DNA of 64,000 bases from Thermoanaerobaculum sp. (GTDB taxonomy: Bacteria > Acidobacteriota > Thermoanaerobaculia > Multivoradales > UBA5704): positions 90,566 to 154,565 of the forward strand of contig JAJKHS010000100.1 of NCBI GenBank assembly GCA_021154885.1, read 5' to 3'. Positions 48,674-59,200 of this stretch are shown piece by piece. The translations under genes and the position numbers were made by a program. Each line of letters opens with the position of its first letter. Positions within the stretch are counted from its first letter, which is position 1. The notes under the pieces were generated by a model. The model saw nothing but the letters and a program-made list of their open reading frames with translations, searched no databases and was not told the origin of the DNA.

Positions 48674-48993
48674 GGCGACGGCGCCAGGATCGCCAGCACC
48701 AGCAGGCGCTCCGAGCCGGTGTTGCGGACGCCGTGCAGCACTCCCTCCGGCGCGATGAGCATCATCCCCGCCGCCATCGGCTCCTCGCGGCCCTCCAGCA
48801 GGAAGACGCCGCGCCCGGCCAGCACGTGGTAGACCTTGTCCATGCCGGCGTGGGCGTGCAGCTTGTGCTCCTGGCCGGGCTCGAAGGCGTTCAGGCCCAC
48901 CAGCAGATGGTCCGACTGGAAGAGAGTGCTCTTGCCCATCTTCCCGTCGTCGTAGACGGCGTGCTCCTCGGGACGAAACGGGATCGATTCCAT
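48670..48993 (-). CDS. Small cupin-domain protein
   Basis: A 107-residue single cupin. Motif 1 is GQEHKLHAHAGMDKVYHVLAG with metal-ligand His residues, and motif 2 ends in GVLHGVRN with the last His. The start ATG 48993 removes an unlikely N-terminal extension. Such proteins are metal-dependent sugar isomerases, dioxygenases or sensors; no substrate can be read from the sequence. It is translationally coupled to the membrane glycosyltransferase-like gene, hinting at a carbohydrate role. Confidence 0.85.
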   Translation of the reverse strand: MESIPFRPEEHAVYDDGKMGKSTLFQSDHLLVGLNAFEPGQEHKLHAHAGMDKVYHVLAGRGVFLLEGREEPMAAGMMLIAPEGVLHGVRNTGSERLLVLAILAPSP

Positions 48994-49067
48994 GGCGACT
49001 CCTGAAGTCTGGGAATCCTCGGACTCTATCGTTAGAATGCCCCCGGATTTCAATACGAGGAGAGGAT

Positions 49068-50384
49068 ATGCCCAAGATCTGCTGGCTGGCCCTGGGGCTC
49101 GCCCTGGCCCTGGAACCGAGGCTCGGCGCGGCTCTGCTCGGAGAGACGGCAGCCCAGGAGACGGCCCGCAAAGCCCCCGATCCCGCCCTCGTCGAGCGGG
49201 CGCGCAGGCTGCTCGACCGCGTGCCGCTCGTCGACGGGCACAATGACCTGCCCTGGGAGTATCGCAAGCGGGTGCAGAACCATTTGGAGAAGATCGACCT
49301 CCGCGCCGGCACCACGAAGCTCGACCCGCCCCTGCACACCGACATCCCCCGCCTGCGCCGCGGCGGCATCGGCGGCCAGTTCTGGTCGGTCTACGTGCCG
49401 GTGGAAATCCCGGGGGCGGACGCCATCCAGGCCGTGATGGAGCAGATCGACGACGTCCACCGCCTGGCCGAGCGCTATCCGGACACCTTCGAGGTGGCCC
49501 GCACGGCGGCCGATGTCGAGCGCATCCACCACGCCGGGCGCATCGCCTCGCTGATCGGCATGGAGGGGGGCCACTCGATCCACAACTCCCTCGCCGCCCT
49601 GCGCCTGCTCTACGCGGCCGGCGCTCGCTACATGACGATCACTCATTCGAAGAACACCGACTGGGCGGACTCCGCGACCGACGAGCCCCGTCACGGCGGC
49701 CTCACCCGCTTCGGCGAGGAGGTGATTCGCGAGATGAACCGGCTGGGCATGCTGGTCGACCTCTCGCACGTCTCGGCGGAGACGATGAAAAAAGCGCTCG
49801 CCGTGGCTCAGGCGCCGGTGATCTTTTCCCACTCCTCGGCCCGCGCCCTGGACGCCCACCCCCGCAACGTCCCCGACGACGTGCTGAAGCTGCTGCCGGC
49901 CAACGGCGGCGTGGTGATGGTGAGCTTCGTCCCAACCTTCACTTCCGAAGCGGTACGGGCCTGGAACGCCGACCAGGACGCCGCCGAGACCCGGCTCAAG
50001 ACCCTCAATCCGGGCGATCCGGACGCGGTGAAGAAAGGGCTGGAGGCCTGGCGCGCCCAGCACCCGGCGATCCGCGCCACGCTGGAGCAGGTGGCGGACC
50101 ACGTCGAGCACGTGCGGAAGCTGGCCGGCATCGACCACGTGGGGATCGGCTCGGACTTCGACGGCATCACCAGCGTCCCCCTGGGGCTCGAAGGCGTGGA
50201 CACCTATCCGGCCCTCCTCGCCGAGCTGCTGCGCCGCGGCTGGACGGACGAGGACGTCGCGAAGCTCGCCGGCCGGAACGTCCTGCGCGCGCTGGGTCAG
50301 GCCGAGCAGGTGGCGCAGCGCCTCCAGAAGGAGCGCCCGGCCTCGGACGCGCTGATCGAGGAGTTGGACGGGAAGGCGAAGTAG
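49068..50384 (+). CDS. Membrane dipeptidase (peptidase family M19)
   Basis: A 438-residue exported zinc dipeptidase with a hydrophobic leader (MPKICWLALGLALALEPRLG). Metal and active-site motifs are present in order: VDGHNDLPWEY, SLIGMEGGHSIHNS, LVDLSHVSAETM, VIFSHSSARAL and GIGSDFDG. The family cleaves dipeptides, including D-amino-acid-containing ones. A purine-rich site (GAGGAGAGGAT) precedes the ATG. It is divergent from the cupin gene and has no evident operon partners. Confidence 0.93.
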   Translation: MPKICWLALGLALALEPRLGAALLGETAAQETARKAPDPALVERARRLLDRVPLVDGHNDLPWEYRKRVQNHLEKIDLRAGTTKLDPPLHTDIPRLRRGGIGGQFWSVYVPVEIPGADAIQAVMEQIDDVHRLAERYPDTFEVARTAADVERIHHAGRIASLIGMEGGHSIHNSLAALRLLYAAGARYMTITHSKNTDWADSATDEPRHGGLTRFGEEVIREMNRLGMLVDLSHVSAETMKKALAVAQAPVIFSHSSARALDAHPRNVPDDVLKLLPANGGVVMVSFVPTFTSEAVRAWNADQDAAETRLKTLNPGDPDAVKKGLEAWRAQHPAIRATLEQVADHVEHVRKLAGIDHVGIGSDFDGITSVPLGLEGVDTYPALLAELLRRGWTDEDVAKLAGRNVLRALGQAEQVAQRLQKERPASDALIEELDGKAK

Positions 50385-50492
50385 AGGCCCATCCCCCAAA
50401 GGCACGCCTCTTGCTAAAACCTCCGGCGGGCGGGGTTGGGAAGCTCAAACGGATTCGACTTTCACAGCCCGCCCTTGGCGGAGGTGCGTGTG

Positions 50493-52991
50493 ATGCGGAA
50501 AGTCCTTCTCGGCCTCGTCCCCTGGCTCTTCGTCCCCTGTCTTTCACTCTCCGCTCTGTTCGCCGCCGCCGGCCCGCCGCTCCCTGAGCGGTTCCGCGCC
50601 TGGCTGGAGGAGGTGGATCCCCTGATCACCCAGCGCGAGCGTGAGACCTTCGTTGCGCTCGCCGCCGACGTCGACCGCGAAGCCTTCATCCAGCGCTTCT
50701 GGGACGTGCGCGATCCCTACCCCGAGACACCGCGCAACGAGGCGCGGGAGCGCTGGGAGGCGCGCCTCACGGAGGCCCGCAGCCGCTGGGGAGGCACCCG
50801 GGACGACCGGTCCCGCGTCTTCCTGCTCAACGGCGAGCCGGACTCCATCCTTGCCGCGCGGTGCGACGGCGCGCCGCTGGAGCTGTGGACCTACGAGCCC
50901 CGGTTCCAGATCCAATTCCACACCGTGCTCGCCTTCGTGCCCGACCCGGCGGGGGGCCCGTCCCGGCTCTGGCAGCCCGGGAAGGGGGGGCTGGACCTCG
51001 TGGCCGCCGCGAGGGACCGGAAGTGCGAGGGCGATCCTCGGGCCGCCGCCGCCTTCGTCTGGCTCCGCCAGGCCGGCGCGGCGGTCTGTGACGTCGTGAC
51101 GAAACGCGCTCTCACCGCCGCCAGGCCGCGGGAGTGGGTCTCCGAGTTCCACCCCGCCGCCACGGCCCCGGTCCGCCGGCCCGCCGCCACCCTCCCGGCG
51201 CGTCTGGACTTCGACTTTCCCGGCCGGCCGGGCGACGGCCTGGTGAGGGTAATGGTGGCGCTCGACGATTCCGTGCGGAATACGGCGCGGGAGATGATCC
51301 TGAGCGGCCGTGTGCTGCGCGGTGCCCAGACCGTGGACGCCTTTCGCTACCGCTTCGATGGGCTGCCGTCCGTGAGCGCCGGCCGGCCGTTGGCCTTCGA
51401 GCGCCGGCTCCAGCCCGGCCGCTACCGGCTGGAGGTGAAGATGGAGGCTCCCGCCTCCGGCAACGTCTACGAGGGCGAGCGCGATCTCGCCGTGCCGGCC
51501 AATGCCGTCCGGGTCGCCGCCCTTGCCGCGGCTCCAGCCATGGCGGGCGGTGGGGCGCCCGCGGTCGAGCCGATCGAGCCGATTGAGCCGGAGATCCGGC
51601 ACCTCTTCACGGAGGTCGACGCCGAGCTCGCCTCTCCCCGCCCCGGCCTGCGGCTCGACGCCCCGTCCGGCCAGCTCCTCGCCGGCACCCAGAGCTTCGA
51701 GGCGAGGGTGGAGCGTGCCGCCGGGGCCGCCGAGGAGACGCAGATCGAGCGCGTCGCCTTCTCGCTCGACGGCAAGCCCCTGCTGACCCGCAATCATCCC
51801 CCCTTCACCGTGCAGATCGATCTCGGGAAAGTGCCGCGTACCCACCGGCTCGGCGCCCAGGGGCTCGACCGCGGCGGCCACGTGCTGGCGAGCGACGAAC
51901 TGGTGCTCAACGCCGGCGGCCAGCGCTTCGCCGTGCACCTCACCGAGCCCCGCCCGGGCCGGACCTACCGCCAGAGCCTGCGCGCCCGGGTCGACGTCGA
52001 CGCCCCCGGGGACCGCAGCGTCGACCGTGTGGAGCTCTACCTGGGCGACCAGCGGGTGGCCACCCTCTACCAGCCGCCCTTCGTCCAACCCATGGTCCTG
52101 CCCGACACTGCGGCCGTGGACTACGTGCGCGCCGTGGCCTACCTCAACGATGGCAGCTCGGCCGAGGACCTGGTGCTGCTCAACGCCTCGGCCCCGGCGG
52201 AGAAGATGGAGATCCATCTCGTCGAGCTCTATACGAACGTCGGCGACCGGTCGGGCCGGCCTTTCGAAGGGCTCGGGTCCGGCGACTTCCAGGTCTTCGA
52301 GGACGGCGTGCGCCAGACCCTGCGCCAAGTGGAGCGCGTCGACGACACGCCCCTGAAGCTGGTGACGCTGGTCGACACCTCGGCGTCCATGCAGCCGCGG
52401 CTGGAGGCCGCCAGCCGCACGGCGCTCGATTTCCTCCGGCAGACGCTGCGTCCCAAGGACCAGGCGGCCGTCATCTCCTTCAACAAGGCGCCGCACCTGG
52501 CCGTGGGGCTCACCGGGGATCTGGCGGCACTGGCGGGGGGCTTCGACGGTCTGGTGGCGGACGGCGAAACGGCGCTCTGGGACAGCCTGATCTTTTCCCT
52601 CAATTATCTGGGGGGCACCTCCGGGCAGCGGGCCATCCTCCTCCTTTCCGACGGCGAGGACCACAACAGCCGCTTCCACTTCGACGACGCCCTGGAATCC
52701 GCCCGGCGGGCCGGTCTCGCCGTCTATGTCATGGGGATTGACCTGCCTCGGGGCGAGGCCACCGAGCGACTCTCCCGGCTGGCCTCCGACACTGGCGGAC
52801 GGAGCTTCTTCGTCAAAGGCATGAACGAGCTGCCCGGCATTTACAGCGCGATCGAGAAGGATCTGCGCTCGCGCTACCGCATCACCTACCAGTCGTCGAA
52901 CACCCGGCCCGCCGAGGCTTTCCGCGCCGTGCGGGTGCAGGTGGACAAGCCCGGCATGGAGGCCCGGACGATCAGCGGCTACTACCCGTAG
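50493..52991 (+). CDS. GWxTD-domain and acidobacterial VWFA-related protein
   Basis: An 832-residue exported protein. It has a signal peptide (VLLGLVPWLFVPCLSLSALF) and an N-terminal GWxTD-type domain at about 25-170 (ERETFVALAADVDREAFIQR, NEARERWEARLTEARSRWGG, RVFLLNGEPDSI). Several Ig-like beta segments at about 240-590 follow (repeated phrases such as VERVAFSLDGKPLLTRNHPP). A C-terminal VWA domain at about 600-800 has the MIDAS VDTSASM and LLSDGEDHNSR. Both end domains are recurrent in acidobacteria. GGAGG lies about 8 bases before ATG 50493. It is likely a periplasmic or surface adhesion or assembly factor. Confidence 0.88.
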   Translation: MRKVLLGLVPWLFVPCLSLSALFAAAGPPLPERFRAWLEEVDPLITQRERETFVALAADVDREAFIQRFWDVRDPYPETPRNEARERWEARLTEARSRWGGTRDDRSRVFLLNGEPDSILAARCDGAPLELWTYEPRFQIQFHTVLAFVPDPAGGPSRLWQPGKGGLDLVAAARDRKCEGDPRAAAAFVWLRQAGAAVCDVVTKRALTAARPREWVSEFHPAATAPVRRPAATLPARLDFDFPGRPGDGLVRVMVALDDSVRNTAREMILSGRVLRGAQTVDAFRYRFDGLPSVSAGRPLAFERRLQPGRYRLEVKMEAPASGNVYEGERDLAVPANAVRVAALAAAPAMAGGGAPAVEPIEPIEPEIRHLFTEVDAELASPRPGLRLDAPSGQLLAGTQSFEARVERAAGAAEETQIERVAFSLDGKPLLTRNHPPFTVQIDLGKVPRTHRLGAQGLDRGGHVLASDELVLNAGGQRFAVHLTEPRPGRTYRQSLRARVDVDAPGDRSVDRVELYLGDQRVATLYQPPFVQPMVLPDTAAVDYVRAVAYLNDGSSAEDLVLLNASAPAEKMEIHLVELYTNVGDRSGRPFEGLGSGDFQVFEDGVRQTLRQVERVDDTPLKLVTLVDTSASMQPRLEAASRTALDFLRQTLRPKDQAAVISFNKAPHLAVGLTGDLAALAGGFDGLVADGETALWDSLIFSLNYLGGTSGQRAILLLSDGEDHNSRFHFDDALESARRAGLAVYVMGIDLPRGEATERLSRLASDTGGRSFFVKGMNELPGIYSAIEKDLRSRYRITYQSSNTRPAEAFRAVRVQVDKPGMEARTISGYYP

Positions 52992-53147
52992 GGCTCAGAT
53001 TGCCCGACCACCGTTGTCAGCGCCCCTCCAGAACGATGTCTGAGGCGCTCTTGCCACGGATCTTCGGCTTCCGGCGGGATCCTTGGGGCTTGCCGCCGCT
53101 CCAGCTCGCGGCACCGGTCCGTACGAGCTCCCTGGGTCTTTGGCGTC

Positions 53148-53203
53148 CCACCGGCTTCTGACTCCGATCCTTGGGAAGAAGAACAGAAGTCAGAAGCCGG
53201 TGG
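53148..53203. terminator. Perfect 16-bp hairpin between convergent genes
   Basis: CCACCGGCTTCTGACT (53148-53163) pairs exactly with 53188-53203 around a 24-base loop, just before the 3' end of the minus-strand surface-protein gene. It probably stops transcription from either side. The rest of 52992-53216 shows no gene. Confidence 0.5.
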
Positions 53204-53216
53204 TCCGTGCGAAGGG

Positions 53217-56200
53217 TCACCGCAGGCGGCGCAGGGCGAAGAGGCCGAGCAGTGTCGCCAGGGCCAGCAGACCCCAGACGTCGAGCGTCGGCACCTCGGC
53301 GATGCTGAGCGGCAGCTCGAAGACCGTCGGGTCGCCGTTATCGCTCGCGGTACCGTTGCCGTCCGGATCCGGATTGTCGCCATTCTGCGAGAGGTCCGTG
53401 ACGGTGACGTTGGCCGGACTCTGGCCGCTGGCCTGGACCTGGTTGGTGTAGGGCCCCTGGTTGCCGCCGGTATCCACCTTCAGGGTGAGGGTGATCTTGC
53501 CGCTCGCACCTACCGCCAGCGAGTTGCCGGCGGCGAGGAGGTTGACGTCCCCCGCGCCGTTGAAGCTGGCGTTGACGGTGAAGTCGGAGCTTTGCAGGGT
53601 GACGACGCTGAACGAGGTCGCCGCCGCGAAGGTGGTGGCCAGGTTCTCCGTGACCTGCACGTTGGAGAGCAGCACGTTGCCGAGGTTGGCGACCTCGATC
53701 TCGAAGACGACCTGGTAGTTGGTGCCGTCCTGGCGCTCGAAGCCCTTGAAGAGCTTGGCGACGCCGATCTTCGGCTGCTCGGCGCCGATGGGCGCCACGT
53801 GGTCTTCCACTTCGCCGTCGAGCGCCAGGCCAATCACCCCCAGGCCCGCCTGCGAGCTGATGCGGCAGCGCACCGGGGCGTTGCCCTGGGGCGAGCCGAC
53901 GGGGACGAAGAAGGTTCGGGAGGTCGAGGCGTTGGCGCCGAGGTTGAGGTCGGTCACCACCTGCTCGCCGGCGTCGCCCCAGTCGCCGTCGCGGTTGAAG
54001 TCGATCCAGCAGCTCACGATGCCGCCCGTGGCGCCGGTCCGGAGCTGGATCGTGCCGTTGGTGCCGGGGATCATGGTAGCCGGGAAGGTCACCCCGTCCT
54101 CGTCGTCCGAGCCGCCGGTATCGTCACCGGTGAGCGCGGCGTTGGGCTGGCCGTCGGCCTCGGTGTCCACGAGGGTGCCGAGGGTCGGGTTGCCAGCCGG
54201 CAGGACCGCGTGGCGGGCGCCGTTGGCGGCCAGCAGGGTGGGGTAGGGAGCGGGCGCGTCGCCGAAGTCGAGACCCTCGACCACGAGGGCATAGTCTTCG
54301 ACCTCGCCGTTGGAAGCCGGGCCGCCCGCGGTGGAGACGCCGGTCGAGCTCAGGCGGAACCGCGCGTAGGTGTTGGCGGACTTCGCGTCGCACGGGACGT
54401 TGACCGTCACCGAGTTGACGCCGGCCGCGAGCGCCAGACCGGTCGCGATCCGGTCCCGCGGCTCGCTGAAGACGCCGTCGCCGTCGAAGTCGATCCAGGC
54501 GTCGAGACGCGGCGTCGCGATCCCCGCCGTGTTGGTGAGAGTAACCGGCACGTTCACCGTCGAGCAGGCGACGAGCACGGCGGGCAGAACGACGCCGTCC
54601 TCGTCGGCGCCATCGCCCGTGGCACCGACCGAAGGCTGGCCCACGGTCTCGCTGTCCTCGGTGGCCCCCAGGGAGAAGCCGGCCACCACCCGATGGTTGG
54701 GGCCGCCGCTCGCGAGCAGCGTGCCGTAGCTGTCGGGCGCATCGCCGAAGTCGACGGCGCCGACGTTGACGGCGTAGTCCTCGACCTCGCCGTCCGGCGC
54801 CGCGCCCGCGGGTCCGAGGCCGCCGGCCGAGGAGAAGCGGAAGCGGGCGTAGGTCGTGCCCGCGACCGCCGTGCAGGGGACGGCGACGCTCAGCGCGTTG
54901 GTGCCTGCCACCATGGCGACGTCGGTGAGGACCTCCTCACCGGCGTCGTTGAAGTCGCCATCGTGGTTCCAATCGATCCAGGCGTCGAGCTTGCCGGCGC
55001 CGGAGGCGGTGACGGTCAACTGCGCCGTCTGGCAGGCCGTGGGTACCGTGAGGAAGGCCACGCCGTCCTCGTCGTCGAAGCAGTTGCCGGTCCGGCTCGT
55101 GCCCGACGTGCCGTCGTCGCCCAGGGCGGCGGCATTCGGCTGGCCGTCCGGCTCGGTATCCACGCAGGAGCCCAGCATCAGAGGCGCCAAGGGGTTGACG
55201 ACGTGGCTCGCGGCGCCCGGCCCTTGCGTGCCGTAGCTGGCGGGCGCGTCGCCGAAGTCGCGGCCGATGACGGCGACTTCATAATCCTCGACTTCGCCGT
55301 CCGGAGCCGGACCCGTGGGCCCGAGATTGCTCGCCGAGGAGCAGCGGAACCGGGAATAGGTCAGCCCTGGCACGGCGCCGGCGGGAACCACGGGGGAGAG
55401 CACGGTCGGCGGACCGTTCGGTACCGAGAGGTTGGTGGCGATCTGCTCGCCGGGCGAGTCGCCGAAGATGCCGTCGCGGTTCCAGTCGACCCAGGCGTTG
55501 AGCACGCACGGCGAAGGCCCTCCCGCGGTGACGGTGAAGGTCGCCGTGGCGCCGGGGACGAACGGACTGGTGAAGGTGACGCCGTCCTCGTCGTCCCCAG
55601 GGACGGCGCAGGTGCCGACGGTGAAGGTGGAGGTGGTGAGGTCGTCGCCGTCGGCCCCCGCCCCCTGGTTGAAGCCGCTGTCGGCGTCCACGCAGGAGCC
55701 GAGGTAGGGCGCGTTGGTCACGCCCAGGAGGTGGTACGGGCCGTTGTCGAGGGCCGTGGTGTTGTAGTCGCCCGGTGCGGTGCCGGCCGTCACGTCGGGC
55801 GCGTCCCCATAGTCGTACTGGGGCTGGGCCGTGGGGGGAGCGACGATGAAGCCGAAGTCCACCGTGAGGTTGGTGTTGGCGTTGCCGTCCTCGGAAGTGG
55901 GCTCGCCGCCGGTGCTCAAAGTCACCGGCAGGCTGGCGGTGAGCGCGCCCACGGCGGTGCCGTTGTCGTCGCCGTTGACGTCGTCGTCCGGATTGGGCGC
56001 CGGGTCGTTGCCGGTGCTCGACACCTTGCCGGCGAGCGCGCCGCTACCACTGAAGCTGGTGGGATCGACGACCACGATGTAGCTCCCCGGAGCGAGATTG
56101 CTGAACCGGTAGCGGCCGGGGAAGCCGCTGACGGTGGCCGTCGTGGTGGTGCCGATATATTCGTCGAGCGTCGGCTTGCCGTCGTTGTTGGCGTCCAGGT

Positions 56201-59200
56201 AGAGGTCGAGGCGGACACCGTCGATCCCCATCTCACCGCTCTGGGGCTCGTAGATGCCGTTGTTGTTGGTGTCCATCCAGACCTGGTCGCCGAGCGCGAG
56301 GTTACCCGTGGCGGTCACCAGGCCGGCGTCGATCGTCTTATTCACTTCGTCCGGAGCGAGGACGACCTCGGGAGCCGCGCCGTCGGACGCGCGAGCATCG
56401 GAGTCGAGAGTGTCGTCGCCGCCGGCGTCCAGAGTGGTGAAGCCCGTGGCCGAGGCCGGCAGCATGAACTGCACGAAGTAGTGAACCCCGGGGATCAGAC
56501 CGTCGAAGCGGTAGTAACCCGGACGACCATAGACGTCGTCGGCCGTCACCGTGGTGGCCACCAGGGCGTCGCCGGTTCCCGGCTCGGGATTGCCGTCGCC
56601 GTCGTCGGCGAAGAGCTTGACGGTGACGCCGTTGGCGCCGTCCGAGGGGGACTCGTTCTGGATGCCGTCGCCGTTGCGGTCGAACCAGACGTAGTCGCCG
56701 AGGGCCGCGAGGTGGGTCGCTACCAGACCGGCGTCGAGGTCGGGATCGTCCTGGTTGGCGGCCAGGGTTACGGCGGGCGTGCAACCCGTCGCCGGATTGA
56801 CGTCGGAGTCGAGGTTGCCGGCGCCCACGTGGGGTGTGGTGAAGATGAACGTCGGCGGCGGGGTGACGCAGACGTAGTAGCTGCCGGGAGCGAGGCCGGG
56901 GAACCGGTACCAGCCGGGAGCGTTGCCGGGGCTGTTGCCGGTGACGGTGGTGGACAGCAGCACGTCGTCGAGGTTGCCCGGAATCCCGTCGGCGCCGGGC
57001 GAGAAGAGCCGTACGTAGATGTCGTTCAGGCCGGTGGGCCCGTCGTCCTGGGCGCCGTTCTTGTTGGCGTCCACCCAGACGTAGTCGCCGAGGGCCGCCG
57101 CGTTGCAACTCCCGATCGAGACCCCCACCTTCTGCGGCTCGGCGGCCAGCGAGCCGATGCCGTCGGAGCGGTCGGCCTGATAGGCGAAGGAGTTGTAGGC
57201 GAAGGTGCCGGGCGGCACGTTGCCCGGGGTCACCATGGAGAAGAAGAAGTCCACAGTGTCGAAGGGCTGGACCACCCGGTTGCCGAACTCGACCTTGAAC
57301 GACCGCACGCTGGTGATTGGATCCGGAGGGACCGTCGTCCAGTTCGGCGGATCGCAGGACGTGGTCGGCCCTCCCACCTCGCCGCGGCAGGGATTGCCGG
57401 AGGTGGAGTAGGAGATGACGGTCCCTGGCGGCGGCGTGATGGGCGCGGCAAGGAGCGGCGTCCACTGCGAGCCGCGGGGACTGGTGTCGCGCACCCCGGT
57501 GTCGCCGACGAAGGGTAGGATGTCCACCAGCACGAAGTTCTGCATCGCCACGGTGCCGACGTTCTGCACGTGCAGCCGGTATTTGAGGGCGCCGCCGGTG
57601 AGCGTCCCGGCCGAGGTCGAAACCGAGCCGCCGTCGCAGGTGCCCTGGATCGTCTTGCTGGAGACGAGTTGGGCGATGGGCGCCACGTTGGCGGTGCCGG
57701 TCGCCCGGCAGAGGGTCTCGGCCGTGTTGCCGTCGCCGTCGAGGTCGAGCGGGTCGGTCTGCGAGCTGCCGAAGCAGCGCAGGCCGAGGCCGGGCGCGTC
57801 GCTGTCCAGGGTGAAGTCGTTGGACAGGTTGCCGTTGGGCGCGCCGTTGCGGATTGTGGTGTCGATCAGGATGAACACCTGCTGGCTGACGCCGAGGTTG
57901 CCGCTGCCGGCGTTCCAGCGCCAGCGCAGCAACGTGCGGCCGGTGCCGGCGAAGTTCGGGATCTGCTGGAACGTCTGCGGCGCCGGCAGGCCGGTCCCCT
58001 GGTTGTCGAAGCTCCAGGAGACGAAGACGAGATCGACGGGCAGCAGGTCGGTGGCGATCAGGTCCTCCACCGGGACCGGATCACTCGACCGCGCGTCGCT
58101 GCGCACCCGCAGGCGCCAATTCACCGTCTGGCCGGGGTTGAACGGACCGCCGCCGGAGAGGTTGTCCTTCGTCGGGCTGAGCTGCACGAACGGGCCGCTC
58201 AGGGTGAAGGTGTTGCAGGAATTCTGGCTGACGTTGGTCGGGCCGGCCGTATAGACGGCCGTCAGCGCGGCGCAGTTCTGGATGCTGTCACCGAAGCCCA
58301 CCGGGGCGCCGGCGTTGCTGGGGTTGACGATCTTGCCCGTGATCTGCGGCCGGGCGGAGGGGCTCATGCCGACGGCCGCCTGGCCGTACTCCCAGCGGAC
58401 CTTGGTGACGTATTCGCCGGCACCGAGGCCCGGCGGCGGCGCGGTCAAGGTGGTGGTGGTGTTGGTATTCGGCGAGCTCCCCCAGAGGGTGAAGACGCCG
58501 GGCGCGCTGTTCTTCTCATAGCTCACCCGCACGCCGACGCCCGCCGCGAAGTCGCTCAGGTTGTTGTAGGCGCCGGTGGTGACGCTGGCGAGCTGGAGCT
58601 GGACGGGGAGCGTGTCGATGACCACCATGTTGTCCAGCGGCACGTTGCCGTTGTTGCTCGGCACCAGGTCGTAGCTGAAGGTCTGGTTGAGCGTCGGCGG
58701 GTTGGGGCTGTTGCCGTTGACGTTCTTCGCGAAGCCGGCGCTCGGATTGGGCACGAAGGTGGTGACCGGATGGGTCACCGAGTCGACGCCGAGGTTCTGG
58801 GAGGGCTGGCCCAGAGGCGTGCCCGTGGCGGTGAAGCTGTTGGTGACGTTGGTGCCGCTGGGGAACGTGGCGCTGGGGAAGGTGACGTTCACCTGGATGT
58901 CGCAGTTGTTTCCCGCGATCACCGGCACCGAGCAGGGGCTGGTCCAGGTGACGGTCGCGGGCGTCGTACCCACGCAGCCCGGCTGGCAGTCCGCCGCCGG
59001 CGTGGCGCCGTTGAACACCGTCCCCGGGGGGAGGGTGTCGGTGACCGGGCCGACTGCCGTCAGGTTCAGCGAGCCGGCGTTGCCGGAGACGGCGATGCGC
59101 AGCCGGTAGCTCTCCGGCAGGTCGAGGTTGGCCGGGCCGGTGAGGAGGGTCTTCTGGAGCATCACCTGAACCGTGGCGACGGCGGTGACGGTGACCGGCG

